Assembly: GCF_020089865.1 (NCBI RefSeq) | Contig: NZ_JAIRBM010000004.1 | Span: 248,001-312,000, forward strand | Direction: 5' to 3' | DNA from: Microvirga puerhi | GTDB taxonomy: Bacteria; Pseudomonadota; Alphaproteobacteria; Rhizobiales; Beijerinckiaceae | Length of the DNA stretch: 64,000 bases | Shown here: one piece after another, positions 17,435-27,223 of the stretch | Numbering within the stretch: position 1 is the stretch's first letter | How the letters are laid out: each line of letters opens with the position of its first letter | Notes under the pieces: generated by a model | Database searches by the model: none | Told to the model about the DNA's origin: nothing | The model's input: the letters and a program-made list of their open reading frames with translations, nothing else | Made by a program: the position numbers and the translations under genes

Positions 17435-18871
17435 ATGAAGCCGTGGAGAGTTGTGTTGCCTCGCCTTGTTGTTGTTTCTAATCGCGTCGCCATTCCCGAC
17501 CCGACCGGCAAAGGCTCGGCCGGTGGTCTCGCCGTTGCCCTGAAGGAAGCTTTTCAGGCCTATCAGGGCCTCTGGTTCGGCTGGAGCGGACGAGTGTCCA
17601 GTCATCCCTCCCCAGAGCCGAAGATGGTCGACAAGGGCAATGTTCATTACGCTCTGATGGACCTCGCGCCCATTGATCGCCAGGAATATTATAACGGATT
17701 CGCCAATCGGGCCTTGTGGCCCAACATGCATTATCGCCTCGGCCTGTCGGAATTCTCCCGAGCGGACTATGCCGGATATCTGCGCGTCAATCGCAGCTTC
17801 GCCAATGCCCTTGGGCAGATGATCCGCCCCGACGATCTGATCTGGGTGCACGACTACCATCTGATCCCGCTGGCGGCGGAGCTTCGGGCACTGGGGGTCA
17901 CGAACCGGATCGGATATTTCCATCACATTCCCTGGCCCGCGCCGGAGGTCTTCGGAACCTTGCCGGGCAGCCGGGAGCTGTTGCGCGCCATCGCCGATTA
18001 CGATCTCGTGGGCGTGCAGACCGATCTTGACGCCGACAATCTCCGTCGCGCCATCGTTCAGGAGGTCGGCGCAACCCAGCAAGGGGTGGAACTCACCACC
18101 GCCAACGGTCACCAGACCCGGGTGAAGGGCTTCCCGATCGGCATCGACGTCAAAGGTTTTCAGCAATTGGCGCGTCGTCCCCCGACGCATCGCATCGTGA
18201 AACAGACACTCGCCAGCCTCGTTTCGCGCAACCTGATCATCGGTGTCGACCGCCTCGACTATTCAAAGGGCATTCCGGAGCGGATGGAAGCCTTCGAGCG
18301 CTTCCTCGTTGCCAATCCAGACCAGCGCGGCCATGTGACGTTCCTGCAAATTGCGCCAACGAGCCGCAGCGAGGTCCCTGAATATGTCTCCTTGAGCCGT
18401 GCAACGAGCGAGACTTTGGGGCGCATCAACGGCTCTCTCGGAGAGCCAGGCTGGGTCCCAATCCACTATGTCACGACGGCCTATCCACGGTCCGTGCTTG
18501 CGAACCTCTACAGGATCGCCCGCGTCGGCCTCGTGACGCCAATGCGTGACGGGATGAATCTCGTTGCCAAGGAATATGTCGCAGCACAGGATCCGGAGGA
18601 TCCGGGCGTCCTGGTCCTATCCAAGTTCGCCGGGGCCGCCCAGCAGCTGACGGACGCTCTCATCGTCAATCCGAACGACAAGTTCGAAGTGGCCGAGGCA
18701 ATCCGGGATGCCATCCACATGGATCGGGACGAGCGCAAGGAGCGCTGGCGGCGCATGATGAAGGCAATCCAGGATTACGACGTGTCCTGGTGGGCAGCCT
18801 CGTTCCTAAAGGACCTGAGCGACTACAGGGGAATGAGCAAGGTGCGCAGCCGTATCCCCGTCGGACAATAG
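17435..18871 (+). CDS. otsA: Trehalose-6-phosphate synthase (GT20)
   Basis: 478-residue cytosolic glycosyltransferase making trehalose 6-phosphate from UDP-glucose and glucose 6-phosphate, for osmotic and desiccation protection. Family blocks are present in order: LVVVSNRVAIPD and GSAGGLAVALKEAF (N-terminal loop), LWFGWSGRV, NRALWPNMHYRLGL, WVHDYHLIPLAAELR, GYFHHIPWPAPEVF, GVDRLDYSKGIPERMEAFER, and RDGMNLVAKEYVAAQ with the nucleotide-sugar-binding Glu. The ATG at 17435 is preferred; an upstream TTG adds 12 unrelated residues. No otsB phosphatase is in the window, so it must be elsewhere or replaced. Confidence 0.96.
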   Translation: MKPWRVVLPRLVVVSNRVAIPDPTGKGSAGGLAVALKEAFQAYQGLWFGWSGRVSSHPSPEPKMVDKGNVHYALMDLAPIDRQEYYNGFANRALWPNMHYRLGLSEFSRADYAGYLRVNRSFANALGQMIRPDDLIWVHDYHLIPLAAELRALGVTNRIGYFHHIPWPAPEVFGTLPGSRELLRAIADYDLVGVQTDLDADNLRRAIVQEVGATQQGVELTTANGHQTRVKGFPIGIDVKGFQQLARRPPTHRIVKQTLASLVSRNLIIGVDRLDYSKGIPERMEAFERFLVANPDQRGHVTFLQIAPTSRSEVPEYVSLSRATSETLGRINGSLGEPGWVPIHYVTTAYPRSVLANLYRIARVGLVTPMRDGMNLVAKEYVAAQDPEDPGVLVLSKFAGAAQQLTDALIVNPNDKFEVAEAIRDAIHMDRDERKERWRRMMKAIQDYDVSWWAASFLKDLSDYRGMSKVRSRIPVGQ

Positions 18872-18979
18872 GAACGGGGCGCACTGCCACGCCTCGGCGT
18901 GCCGCCAGGGGCCGATCATCGTCTCGATCGTGCGTCGGAGAAGCTGGACAGGCGGGCCTCAGCCTGATCAAGATCCGAG

Positions 18980-19075
18980 ATGGCTCTGTACGAACCTCTT
19001 GATTGGCCTCTTCAGGCGCGCGATCCGATCGGGCGGCAGCATCTTGTCCTGATCCACGCGCGATGGCCTACATGA
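18980..19075 (+). CDS. Possible 31-residue leader peptide overlapping cls
   Basis: ATG at 18980 opens a short frame (MALYEPLDWPLQARDPIGRQ, ending RWPT) whose TGA at 19073-19075 overlaps an in-frame ATG of cls at 19072 (ATGA). This could couple translation of cls to an upstream peptide. No good ribosome site is visible and no family is recognised, so it may be chance. Confidence 0.25.
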   Translation: MALYEPLDWPLQARDPIGRQHLVLIHARWPT

Positions 19076-20502
19076 ACATTCTCGGTCACCTGGGCACCAT
19101 CTACGTCGTCTCCGAGTGGATCATCCGCCTCGTCATGCTGATCGTGGTTCCCTTCCGGCGCTCTCCGGAGGCGGCGAAAGGATGGCTGCTGTTCGTCTTC
19201 TTTCTCCCGTGGCCGGCGCTGGTGCTCTATCATATCATCGGTCGGCCAAATTATCCACGCTGGCGGCGCGAGCGCTTTGCGAAGCTTCCCAAGGCGTTCG
19301 AGGGCGTTACGGAGCGCATCAAGACCCTGACGGCTTACCAGGAGCCAGAGTTACCCGAAAACCTGAAGCAGGCGGCAACGCTGATCCAGAATCTCGGGCG
19401 CTTTCCCAATGTCGACGGCAACAGCGTCGAGCTCCTGTCGTCCTATGACGGATCGATCGCTCGCCTGGTCGCGGACATCGAAAACGCGACGGGACATGTC
19501 CATCTGCTTTTCTATATCTTCGCGGACGATCGGACTGGCTGGAGCGTGATCGACGCGTTGGCGCGGGCTGTCGAGCGCGGCGTGGCATGCCGGGTTCTGA
19601 TCGACGCCCTGGGGTCGCGGACATGGGCGCCGCGCGTGCTCGACGCTCTCAGGCAAAGGGGTGTCGCAGTTCATCTCGTTCTGCCCTTCGGCCTCCTTAG
19701 ATGGAAAACGGCCCGTGCGGACCTGCGCAATCACCGCAAGATCGCGGTAATCGACGGACGCATCGGCTATGTGGGATCGCAGAACATTGTCGATGCGGAC
19801 TTCAAGCCCGGCATCGTCAATCAGGAGATGGTGGTCCGCGTCACCGGCCCGGTGGTACTCGAGCTGCAGGCGGTCTTCGTCGCCGACTGGTTCCTCGAAA
19901 CGCAGGAGGTCCTGGAGACGCCCGATCTGTTCCCCTCCCCTGTTCGGACGGGCCACGTGGTGGCGCAAGTCCTGCCGAGCGGGCCGGACTATCCGGAGGC
20001 TGGCATCGGACAGCTGATCGAGGCGCTGGTCCACGGCGCGCGGCGTCGCGTCGTCATCACCACTCCGTACTTCATTCCCAACGAAGGGTTGCTCCACGCC
20101 CTCGGAACCGCCGTGCTGCGCGGCGTAGAAGTTCATCTCGTCTTGTCGAAGCCGGCCGACCAGATCCTCGTCAGCCTCGCACAGCGCTCCTACTACGCAG
20201 AGCTTCTCGCAGCCGGGATCAGGATCCATCTCTATCGGGACAAACTTCTGCACGCCAAGCACATCAGCGTCGACCGCCGTGTGTCGCTCATCGGGTCGAG
20301 CAACGTGGACATGCGCTCGTTCGTTCTGAATTCCGAAGTAAGCTTGATCCTCTTCGATCGGGAGGCGAACACCGAATTGCGCGCGGAGCAGGAGCGCTAC
20401 TTCGCCGCCAGTGAAGAGCTCTCCCTCGACACCTGGCGCGCGCGGCCGCTTACTCGGAAGATCATCGAGAACATCGCAAGGCTTGTGAGCCCGCTGCTGT
20501 AG
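19063..20502 (+). CDS. cls: Cardiolipin synthase (phospholipase D superfamily)
   Basis: 479-residue membrane enzyme that condenses phosphatidyl donors into cardiolipin. Two N-terminal transmembrane helices (WIIRLVMLIVVPF and WLLFVFFLPWPALVLYHIIG) precede two PLD domains. Each has an HKD motif: NHRKIAVIDGRIGYVGSQNI near residue 225, and LHAKHISVDRRVSLIGSSNV near residue 400. The two-HKD, two-TM layout fits the ClsA type. The start may be 19063 (MAYMNILG) or 19072. It follows otsA by 191 bp on the same strand, perhaps a general envelope/osmotic stress context, but a separate transcript cannot be excluded. Confidence 0.93.
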   Translation: MAYMNILGHLGTIYVVSEWIIRLVMLIVVPFRRSPEAAKGWLLFVFFLPWPALVLYHIIGRPNYPRWRRERFAKLPKAFEGVTERIKTLTAYQEPELPENLKQAATLIQNLGRFPNVDGNSVELLSSYDGSIARLVADIENATGHVHLLFYIFADDRTGWSVIDALARAVERGVACRVLIDALGSRTWAPRVLDALRQRGVAVHLVLPFGLLRWKTARADLRNHRKIAVIDGRIGYVGSQNIVDADFKPGIVNQEMVVRVTGPVVLELQAVFVADWFLETQEVLETPDLFPSPVRTGHVVAQVLPSGPDYPEAGIGQLIEALVHGARRRVVITTPYFIPNEGLLHALGTAVLRGVEVHLVLSKPADQILVSLAQRSYYAELLAAGIRIHLYRDKLLHAKHISVDRRVSLIGSSNVDMRSFVLNSEVSLILFDREANTELRAEQERYFAASEELSLDTWRARPLTRKIIENIARLVSPLL

Positions 20503-20682
20503 CGCATCGCTCGCTCTCCGTAGGCACTGCCCGTCGCATCGTGACGAGCAACGAAGACGTTATCGTCGCGTCCCGTGCAGCGCCGGACATTGTCGGGAAC
20601 GTCCGACAGAAACCATCCACAGCCGAGGAGTACTGCTCCGAACACTCCTCTGGAACAGCAATTTCTACGATTGAGTGAAAGT

Positions 20683-21461
20683 TCAGACGATTAGGAAATC
20701 ATCCGCAGAGAGATGGATCCCGGCTTTCACCTGAGCAAACTTCACCGCCGCATATTTCGTGCCTGAGCCATCCGCATCGTAGTACAGAGTTCCGGTCTTA
20801 TCGTTGAAGATGATGCGTTCGCTCTTCTTGTGAGCCTCGGCTCCGGTCCAGAATGCATCCTTCGACAGGACACCCTTGTGGATCTTGCTGAAGATCGCTT
20901 TCGACAGCCTGATCGTATCGTCGGCGTGAGAAAAATCCACAATCCGATCCATGTTCTTGGCACCAAGCTTGGTGCTGAAGGCGAAGGTGTCATGCCCTCC
21001 GCCGCCCGTTAGCGTATCAATGCCGGGCCCGCCGTTGAGCCAATCGTCTCCTGCCCCACCCTTCAGCACATCCGCCTTCTTACCGCCGGCTCGGGTAAGA
21101 GGGGCGACGGTCGTGGGAGCGGTTGCAGGTTCTTCAACCATCTCCGGGGCCTCTCCTATGGGAAGCGAGATCACCTCCGAAAAGTCTATCGGGGGAAGAC
21201 GGATTACAGGGTCCTCGAGCATCCCCGGAAACTCTTCTATGGGAAACGAGATCACGTCCCCAGTCGGCGGGAGTGGGGGATCGAGATCACGTCCGGATCC
21301 ACCTCGATGATGAAGGTGCGGTCGATGGAGGCTCCCTGCGGATCGCTCGCGCACACTGTGATGGTGCGGTCGACGAAACCGCTCCCAATGACAAGTTCGC
21401 TTTCGCCTTCACCGTAGACAGGCGGCAGAGGATTGACGGGATCAATCACGCGGACGGTCAT
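20683..21461 (-). pseudogene. RTX/haemolysin-type calcium-binding protein, frameshifted
   Basis: Two overlapping frames together encode one protein. The N-terminal piece (from ATG 21461, MTVRVIDPVNPLPPVYGEGE) carries a cadherin-like strand pattern (DRTITVCASDPQGASIDRTF). The C-terminal piece has two tandem RTX nonapeptides plus a third (GGAGDDWLN, GGPGIDTLT, GGGGHDTFA), then the M10/serralysin-type tail (MDRIVDFSHADDTIRLS, GTLYYDADGSGTKYAAVKF, LSADDFLIV). Adding one C to the CCCCC run read on the minus strand (GGGGG at 21275-21279) joins them as ISIPPLPPTGDVISFP. The restored product is about 259 residues. RTX repeats bind Ca2+ and mark type I secretion. No type I exporter genes are adjacent. 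A sequencing error in the homopolymer or a true slip are both possible. Confidence 0.7.
21136..21260. repeat. Imperfect direct repeat inside the RTX-type gene
   Basis: Two copies of a roughly 40-bp unit (near 21138-21180 and 21222-21260; both contain CTATGGGAA.CGAGATCAC) encode the similar peptides VISLPIGEAPEMVEEP and VISFPIEEFPGMLEDP. This is an internal duplication in the proline-rich linker before the RTX repeats. Confidence 0.65.
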
Positions 21462-21539
21462 GGCCGCCTCATAGATCAGGAACTTTAACTTATGATACGT
21501 AATTTAATAATACAACTTCGATCTATTGCTGGCCTAAGC

Positions 21540-21564
21540 AAAAAGCCCCGGAGTTTCCTCCGGG
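21540..21564 (-). terminator. Rho-independent terminator of groES-groEL
   Basis: Read on the minus strand: CCCGGAG-GAAA-CTCCGGG (21564 to 21547) followed by GCTTTTTGC. It is a perfect 7-bp stem with a GAAA tetraloop and a T-run, 110 bp downstream of the groEL stop. Confidence 0.9.
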
Positions 21565-21598
21565 ACTTTCCGTTAGGTCGGTAGTTTGCGGGACTAAT

Positions 21599-23323
<1,725 letters not shown>

Positions 23324-23358
23324 TTACTTGGAAAACGAATGGGGAGAAGGACGGCCGC

Positions 23359-23649
23359 TTACTTCGCGACGACGCCCATGATGTCGGATTCCTTCATGAT
23401 CAGGAGATCCTGACCGTCGATACGCACCTCGGTGCCGGACCACTTGCCGAACAGCACACGGTCGCCGGCCTTCACGTCGAGGGCAACGATCTTGCCGCTC
23501 TCGTCACGGGCGCCGGGTCCAACGGCGACGACTTCGCCCTCTTGCGGCTTTTCCTTGGCGGTGTCCGGGATGATGATGCCGCCCTTCGTCTTCTCTTCGC
23601 TCTCAAGGCGGCGGACGACGACGCGGTCGTGCAACGGACGGAACTTCAT
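23359..23649 (-). CDS. groES: 10-kDa co-chaperonin GroES
   Basis: 96-residue lid of the GroEL chamber: [20 protein letters not shown] at the N-terminus, the mobile loop region [20 protein letters not shown] that contacts GroEL, and [19 protein letters not shown]. The ATG at 23649 follows AGAGGAAGTTCC. An upstream in-frame extension is not family-like. It is first in the groES-groEL operon, about 60 bp downstream of CIRCE. Confidence 0.97.
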   Translation of the reverse strand: MKFRPLHDRVVVRRLESEEKTKGGIIIPDTAKEKPQEGEVVAVGPGARDESGKIVALDVKAGDRVLFGKWSGTEVRIDGQDLLIMKESDIMGVVAK

Positions 23650-23707
23650 GGAACTTCCTCTTCGACTGTTAGCGTAGCCCCCAATGGCCACGTCCTGGTC
23701 TTGGCTG

Positions 23708-23734
23708 TTAGCACTGTCGGAGATCGAGTGCTAA
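23708..23734. promoter_or_regulatory. CIRCE operator (HrcA-binding site) upstream of groES
   Basis: TTAGCACTG-N9-GAGTGCTAA (23708-23734) is the CIRCE inverted repeat TTAGCACTC-N9-GAGTGCTAA with one mismatch in the left arm as read on the plus strand. By established knowledge HrcA represses groESL through this site and releases it on heat stress. Confidence 0.95.
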
Positions 23735-23826
23735 CGCTGATCGCGAGATAAGGACAGCCGTTCGGGGAGTCAAGACTCCCAAAAAGGATAGCGTAAACAT
23801 CCTGCTCCTATGGAAGACCAGCAGCC

Positions 23827-24672
23827 TCAGCGGCGGGAGGTCAGGAGGGCCGCCAGGACGATGAGGGTGCCGCCGCCCATCGTCGCCCAGGTCGGGATCT
23901 CGCTGAAGACCCCGTAGCCGATCAGGGCGGCCCAGATGAGGGCCGTATATTCCAGTGGCGCGAGGCGCGCTGCCTCGGCCTTGGCATAGGCGGTCGCCAT
24001 CAGGACGTGGCCGATGACGCCAAGCACGCCCATCGACATGAACCAGGCGAGATGGGGCCAGTTCAGGGGCTGCCAGACCAAAAGGGCGAAGGGCAGCACC
24101 AGGATCCCAGGACCGACATTCTGGAAGAACACGATATGCATGAACTTGTCCCGCTGGGCTCGCTGGCGCAGGAGGACGAGGCTGAACGCGTAGGTGACGG
24201 CGGAGAGCAAGGCCGCCCCTACGCCGGACCAGGAGCGCGCGGCCTGAGCTCCTTCGGATTGCCCGAGGACGACGACGAGGGTGCCTCCGAAGCCGACGGC
24301 GATCGCCAGGAGGATTCGGCTATCGACCTTCTCCCGCAACAGGAGCAGACCGAACAGGGCGATGAACATCGGCGACAGGAAGGATAGAACCAGCGTTTCG
24401 GCAAGAGGCAGCTGACCCAGGGCATAGAAGAAGCTGACTGCCGTAACGACAGCGGCCACCGAGCGCATCAGGTTCGCCGTCACGGTTTCCCGGGATGGCC
24501 AGCCCGGACGCAGGACAGCAACCACGCCCGTCGCGATCAAGGTTCCGCAGGCAAAGCGCAGAAAGGCGACCTGGAAGATCGGATAATGGGCGGCCATCCC
24601 CTTGATGACCGCATCCATGACGGACAGGACCGCGATTCCCGCGGTCGCGCGCAAGGCGGGACCGAATTGCAT
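23827..24672 (-). CDS. DMT-superfamily (EamA) transporter
   Basis: 281-residue inner-membrane protein with about ten hydrophobic helices in two EamA repeats (first ends near PLAETLVLSFLSPMFIALFG, second near RLAPLEYTALIWAALIGYGV, the conserved EamA signature region in each half). Such proteins export amino acids, nucleosides or other metabolites; the substrate cannot be read from sequence. The ATG at 24672 is the likely start, and 12 upstream in-frame residues (MLPTPFLYRRDI) are probably not translated. It is transcribed divergently from the L,D-transpeptidase gene and lies upstream of groES on the same strand. Confidence 0.85.
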   Translation of the reverse strand: MQFGPALRATAGIAVLSVMDAVIKGMAAHYPIFQVAFLRFACGTLIATGVVAVLRPGWPSRETVTANLMRSVAAVVTAVSFFYALGQLPLAETLVLSFLSPMFIALFGLLLLREKVDSRILLAIAVGFGGTLVVVLGQSEGAQAARSWSGVGAALLSAVTYAFSLVLLRQRAQRDKFMHIVFFQNVGPGILVLPFALLVWQPLNWPHLAWFMSMGVLGVIGHVLMATAYAKAEAARLAPLEYTALIWAALIGYGVFSEIPTWATMGGGTLIVLAALLTSRR

Positions 24673-24886
24673 GATATCTCGACGATAAAGGAAAGGCGTC
24701 GGAAGCACGCCTTCATGAGTTACAGCGGCTCATAGCGCAATCGCACGGTGTAATCACCAGCGGTTTTCGCCTGTTGACAGGAATGAAAGCCGATTTCTCT
24801 TCCCATTCCGCCGATTTTCGCGGAAACAATCGGCGTGCTTTCCGTTATGTCAGGAAATGCCAAAGCTTAGACGACAGGATGCTCCG

Positions 24887-25663
24887 ATGCGCTCTCTGCT
24901 TCCTTGCACCGCCGCCCTTCTCTTCCTCCTGCCCGCCGCGGCCTCAGCGCAGCCGGCCGGCTATTATGGCGTTCCGCGCGACGCCTACGGCAATCTGCTC
25001 GTAGTGCCGTCTAATCCCGGCTATGTTCCAGGCTACAGTTATCCGCCGGGCTATCCGCAGGACGGGTATCGGGAAACCTATCCGAGCGTGACCCGGCCAG
25101 CCACACGCGTCGAGGTCTATCGACAAGTTGATCCGATGACGGGGGCTGCCTATGGCCGCGCCTCCGCCTCGCTCCCGGAGGCCGATTTCGGCACCGAGGG
25201 CGGCTTCGACTACGCCATCAAGCCACAGTTTCAGCGCCAGATCGTCGCCTATCAAGGAGGCGAGAGGCCCGGGACGATCATCATCGACACGCCGAATCGC
25301 TACCTCTACCTCATCCAGGCCGGCGGACGCGCGATCCGCTACGGCATCGGCGTCGGGCGCCCCGGATTCGAATGGGCCGGCCGCAAGACGGTCAGCATGA
25401 AGCGGGAATGGCCCGACTGGCGCCCGCCGAGCGACATGCTGAGACGCCGGCCAGATCTCCCGAGACATATGGAGGGCGGCCTCGACAATCCACTCGGCGC
25501 CCGCGCGCTCTATCTCGGCTCATCCCTTTACCGCATCCATGGCACCAACGAGCCTCATACGATCGGCCACGCGGTCTCGTCCGGCTGCATTCGCATGCTC
25601 AACCAGGACGTGATCGATCTCTACAATCGGGTGCCAGTCGGCGCGCCGGTCGTCGTCATCTGA
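24887..25663 (+). CDS. L,D-transpeptidase (YkuD domain)
   Basis: 258-residue secreted peptidoglycan-modifying enzyme. The signal peptide is MRSLLPCTAALLFLLPAAAS (cleavage near ASAQ). A Tyr/Pro/Gly-rich stretch follows (residues about 20-70; YVPGYSYPPGYPQDGY), typical of a flexible cell-wall linker. The YkuD domain (about 115-258) begins GTIIIDTPNRYLYLIQAGGR and has the catalytic motif HGTNEPHTIGHAVSSGCIRM with His and Cys in H-x(n)-SSGCIR. It forms 3-3 cross-links or attaches outer-membrane proteins to peptidoglycan. The ATG at 24887 starts the signal peptide; the upstream ATG at 24857 would spoil it. A terminator follows. Confidence 0.93.
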   Translation: MRSLLPCTAALLFLLPAAASAQPAGYYGVPRDAYGNLLVVPSNPGYVPGYSYPPGYPQDGYRETYPSVTRPATRVEVYRQVDPMTGAAYGRASASLPEADFGTEGGFDYAIKPQFQRQIVAYQGGERPGTIIIDTPNRYLYLIQAGGRAIRYGIGVGRPGFEWAGRKTVSMKREWPDWRPPSDMLRRRPDLPRHMEGGLDNPLGARALYLGSSLYRIHGTNEPHTIGHAVSSGCIRMLNQDVIDLYNRVPVGAPVVVI

Positions 25664-25687
25664 TCCTTGCCCTAATCTGGCGACGTG

Positions 25688-25716
25688 AGGCCGGACAAGC
25701 AGTCCGGCCTTTCTTC
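25688..25716 (+). terminator. Rho-independent terminator after the L,D-transpeptidase
   Basis: AGGCCGGAC (25688-25696) pairs perfectly with GTCCGGCCT (25702-25710), followed by TTCTTCTGTC; 24 bp after the stop codon. Confidence 0.85.
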
Positions 25717-25742
25717 TGTCTGCGCCATCTGTCATGTTGCTA

Positions 25743-25821
25743 TTTTGTTCCAAATTCGACCCGAGAATCTACCTCTTCTGAATAATGTTACATGTTTAAT
25801 TGGATCAAATCTGGAACAAAA
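25743..25821. repeat. 79-bp AT-rich element with 19-bp imperfect inverted repeats
   Basis: TTTTGTTCCAAATTCGACC (25743-25761) is the inverted match of GATCAAATCTGGAACAAAA (25803-25821), 16 of 19 positions, with the outer 10 bp perfect. It resembles a very small terminal-inverted-repeat element or a large weak hairpin. No open frame lies inside it. Confidence 0.55.
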
Positions 25822-26156
25822 GATAAATATCATGACAACAAAAACGATGAATTATACTGTAAGAGCAAATATACTATATAAATAGATAGGGCAATTTACG
25901 TAAAATTTCCCGACCTTCTTCATAAATTACCCTCTCTATTTATAGAGCAAGACCAGCAAACATTGCCAATTGGCAATTTCGGATAACGTAAGAGACATCC
26001 CGAAAGGGGTAGAATTTCAGAGAATATCAATCTGCTCTCGATGATCGACTTAAAGTTGAGGCCACCGCGTCACGATCATGATGGCCATCCAAGGTCTTCC
26101 GACAAAGGTCGGACCTGCGTTATCAGGGGATATCTCTTTTCCTCCCCCGAGGCTTC
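25822..26156. other. AT-rich intergenic stretch upstream of the SMR gene with operator-like palindromes
   Basis: No credible gene is present. The stretch holds CTCTA-TTTA-TAGAG (25933-25946), the 16-bp perfect palindrome ATTGCCAATTGGCAAT (25962-25977) and, closer to the SMR gene, the hairpin TCCGAC-AAAG-GTCGGA (26098-26113). The first two look like regulator-binding sites. The composition is far more AT-rich than the surrounding DNA until about 26060. Confidence 0.45.
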
Positions 26157-26486
26157 ATGACCTACGCTTATCTGCTGATTGCGATCCTCAGCGAGGTCGT
26201 CGCAACATCCGCCCTGAAGGCATCCGAGAGCTTCACGCGCCTCTGGCCCTCGATCATTGTCGTCATCGGCTACGCGATGGCGTTCTTCTGTCTATCCCTA
26301 ACCTTGCGGACGATTCCCGTCGGCATCGCCTATGCGCTCTGGTCCGGCATCGGGATCGTACTCATCGCGCTTGCCGGCTGGGTCCTCTATCGACAGGTAC
26401 TGGACCTGCCGGCAATCCTCGGCATCTGCCTTATCCTGGCCGGGGTTCTCGTCATCAATCTCTTCTCCCGAACCGCAGGGCATTAA
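26157..26486 (+). CDS. Small multidrug resistance (SMR) family efflux protein, EmrE/QacE-like
   Basis: 109-residue inner-membrane protein with four helices. The membrane-embedded Glu13 (LLIAILSEVVATSALKAS) matches the essential Glu14 of EmrE. The ALWSGIGIVLIALAGWVLYR segment carries the conserved Trp of the QAC-type subfamily, and the last helix is GICLILAGVLVINLFSR. The pattern fits quaternary-ammonium exporters more than guanidinium (Gdx) exporters, though this needs phylogeny. It works as an antiparallel homodimer. The ATG at 26157 follows CCGAGGCTTC. It is isolated, with a long AT-rich upstream region that may hold its control sites. Confidence 0.92.
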   Translation: MTYAYLLIAILSEVVATSALKASESFTRLWPSIIVVIGYAMAFFCLSLTLRTIPVGIAYALWSGIGIVLIALAGWVLYRQVLDLPAILGICLILAGVLVINLFSRTAGH

Positions 26487-26509
26487 GACGATAGGACCGG
26501 AAGGCGAGC

Positions 26510-27100
26510 TCAGTTCTTGGGTGGATAAACTGTCCTGCCCTCCGCGAGCATCGACACGAACTTCTCGATGCGCGCAGTCCGTGTCTTTTCCGTCTTCGCA
26601 TCGTGGATGCGGTAGAGGACGGCATATCGGTTTGCGCCCTTGAGTGTCGCGAAGAAGGCCTTTGCGGCGGGCTGCGCATCGAGCGCCGCTGCGAGATCAG
26701 CCGGCACTTCGATCCGGCTCTGGGATGCGTAGGCAGCATTCCAACGGCCATCTGCTTTAGCGGCTTCGATCCGTGCGAGGCCTGCCGGCTTCATGCGTCC
26801 TGCAGCGATCAGTTTCTCGGCCGTGTCGACGTTGTTCTGCGACCACTTGCTCTTCGGCCCGCGCGGCGTGAAGCGGATGAGCCAGAACCGCTCGTCGAAC
26901 CGGTCGAGTTGCCCGTCGATCCAACCATGGGCAATCGCTGTCGCAATGGCCTCTGGTTTGCCCACGCTGGCAACACCGGAGGATTTCTTCGCGAACTTAA
27001 TCCAGATTCCGGAGGAACCGACACCATGTGCGACGAGCCAATCGTCCCATTCCGTCTGTGACGCGAAGGAGAGGACGGGCAGCCCCTTATGTATACTCAT
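26510..27100 (-). CDS. YdeI/OmdA-family protein (bacteriocin-protection, OmpD-associated type)
   Basis: 196-residue soluble protein. Family blocks: EWDDWLVAHGVGSSGIWIKF near the N-terminus, EAIATAIAHGWIDGQLDRFD and FTPRGPKSKWSQNNVDTAEK in the middle, and a C-terminal part of the DUF1905/OmdA type (SRIEVPADLAAALDAQPAAK, KTEKTRTARIEKFVSMLAEG). Members are annotated as protecting against antimicrobial peptides via OmpD, but the biochemical function is not established. The gene ends 23 bp from the end of the convergent SMR gene, with no obvious terminator between. Confidence 0.88.
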   Translation of the reverse strand: MSIHKGLPVLSFASQTEWDDWLVAHGVGSSGIWIKFAKKSSGVASVGKPEAIATAIAHGWIDGQLDRFDERFWLIRFTPRGPKSKWSQNNVDTAEKLIAAGRMKPAGLARIEAAKADGRWNAAYASQSRIEVPADLAAALDAQPAAKAFFATLKGANRYAVLYRIHDAKTEKTRTARIEKFVSMLAEGRTVYPPKN

Positions 27101-27223
27101 GGTGCGCTCCGATTGGACGGCTCGGTCGAGCGAAACCGCCCACCGGAGAGTAGACCAAATACGGCAGTGTCAGAGTCCGAACATTTCGACCTGACCCGTT
27201 TCGTTTCTCGCCTTGGTGGCCGA

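Noticed and set aside
25743-26060. CRISPR array or insertion sequence in the AT-rich patch
   Set aside because: There are no regularly spaced repeats and no transposase frame; only a single inverted-repeat unit.
26041-26156. Guanidine (mini-ykkC) riboswitch before the SMR gene
   Set aside because: Only one good hairpin is present, and its loop AAAG is not the ACGR of that class.
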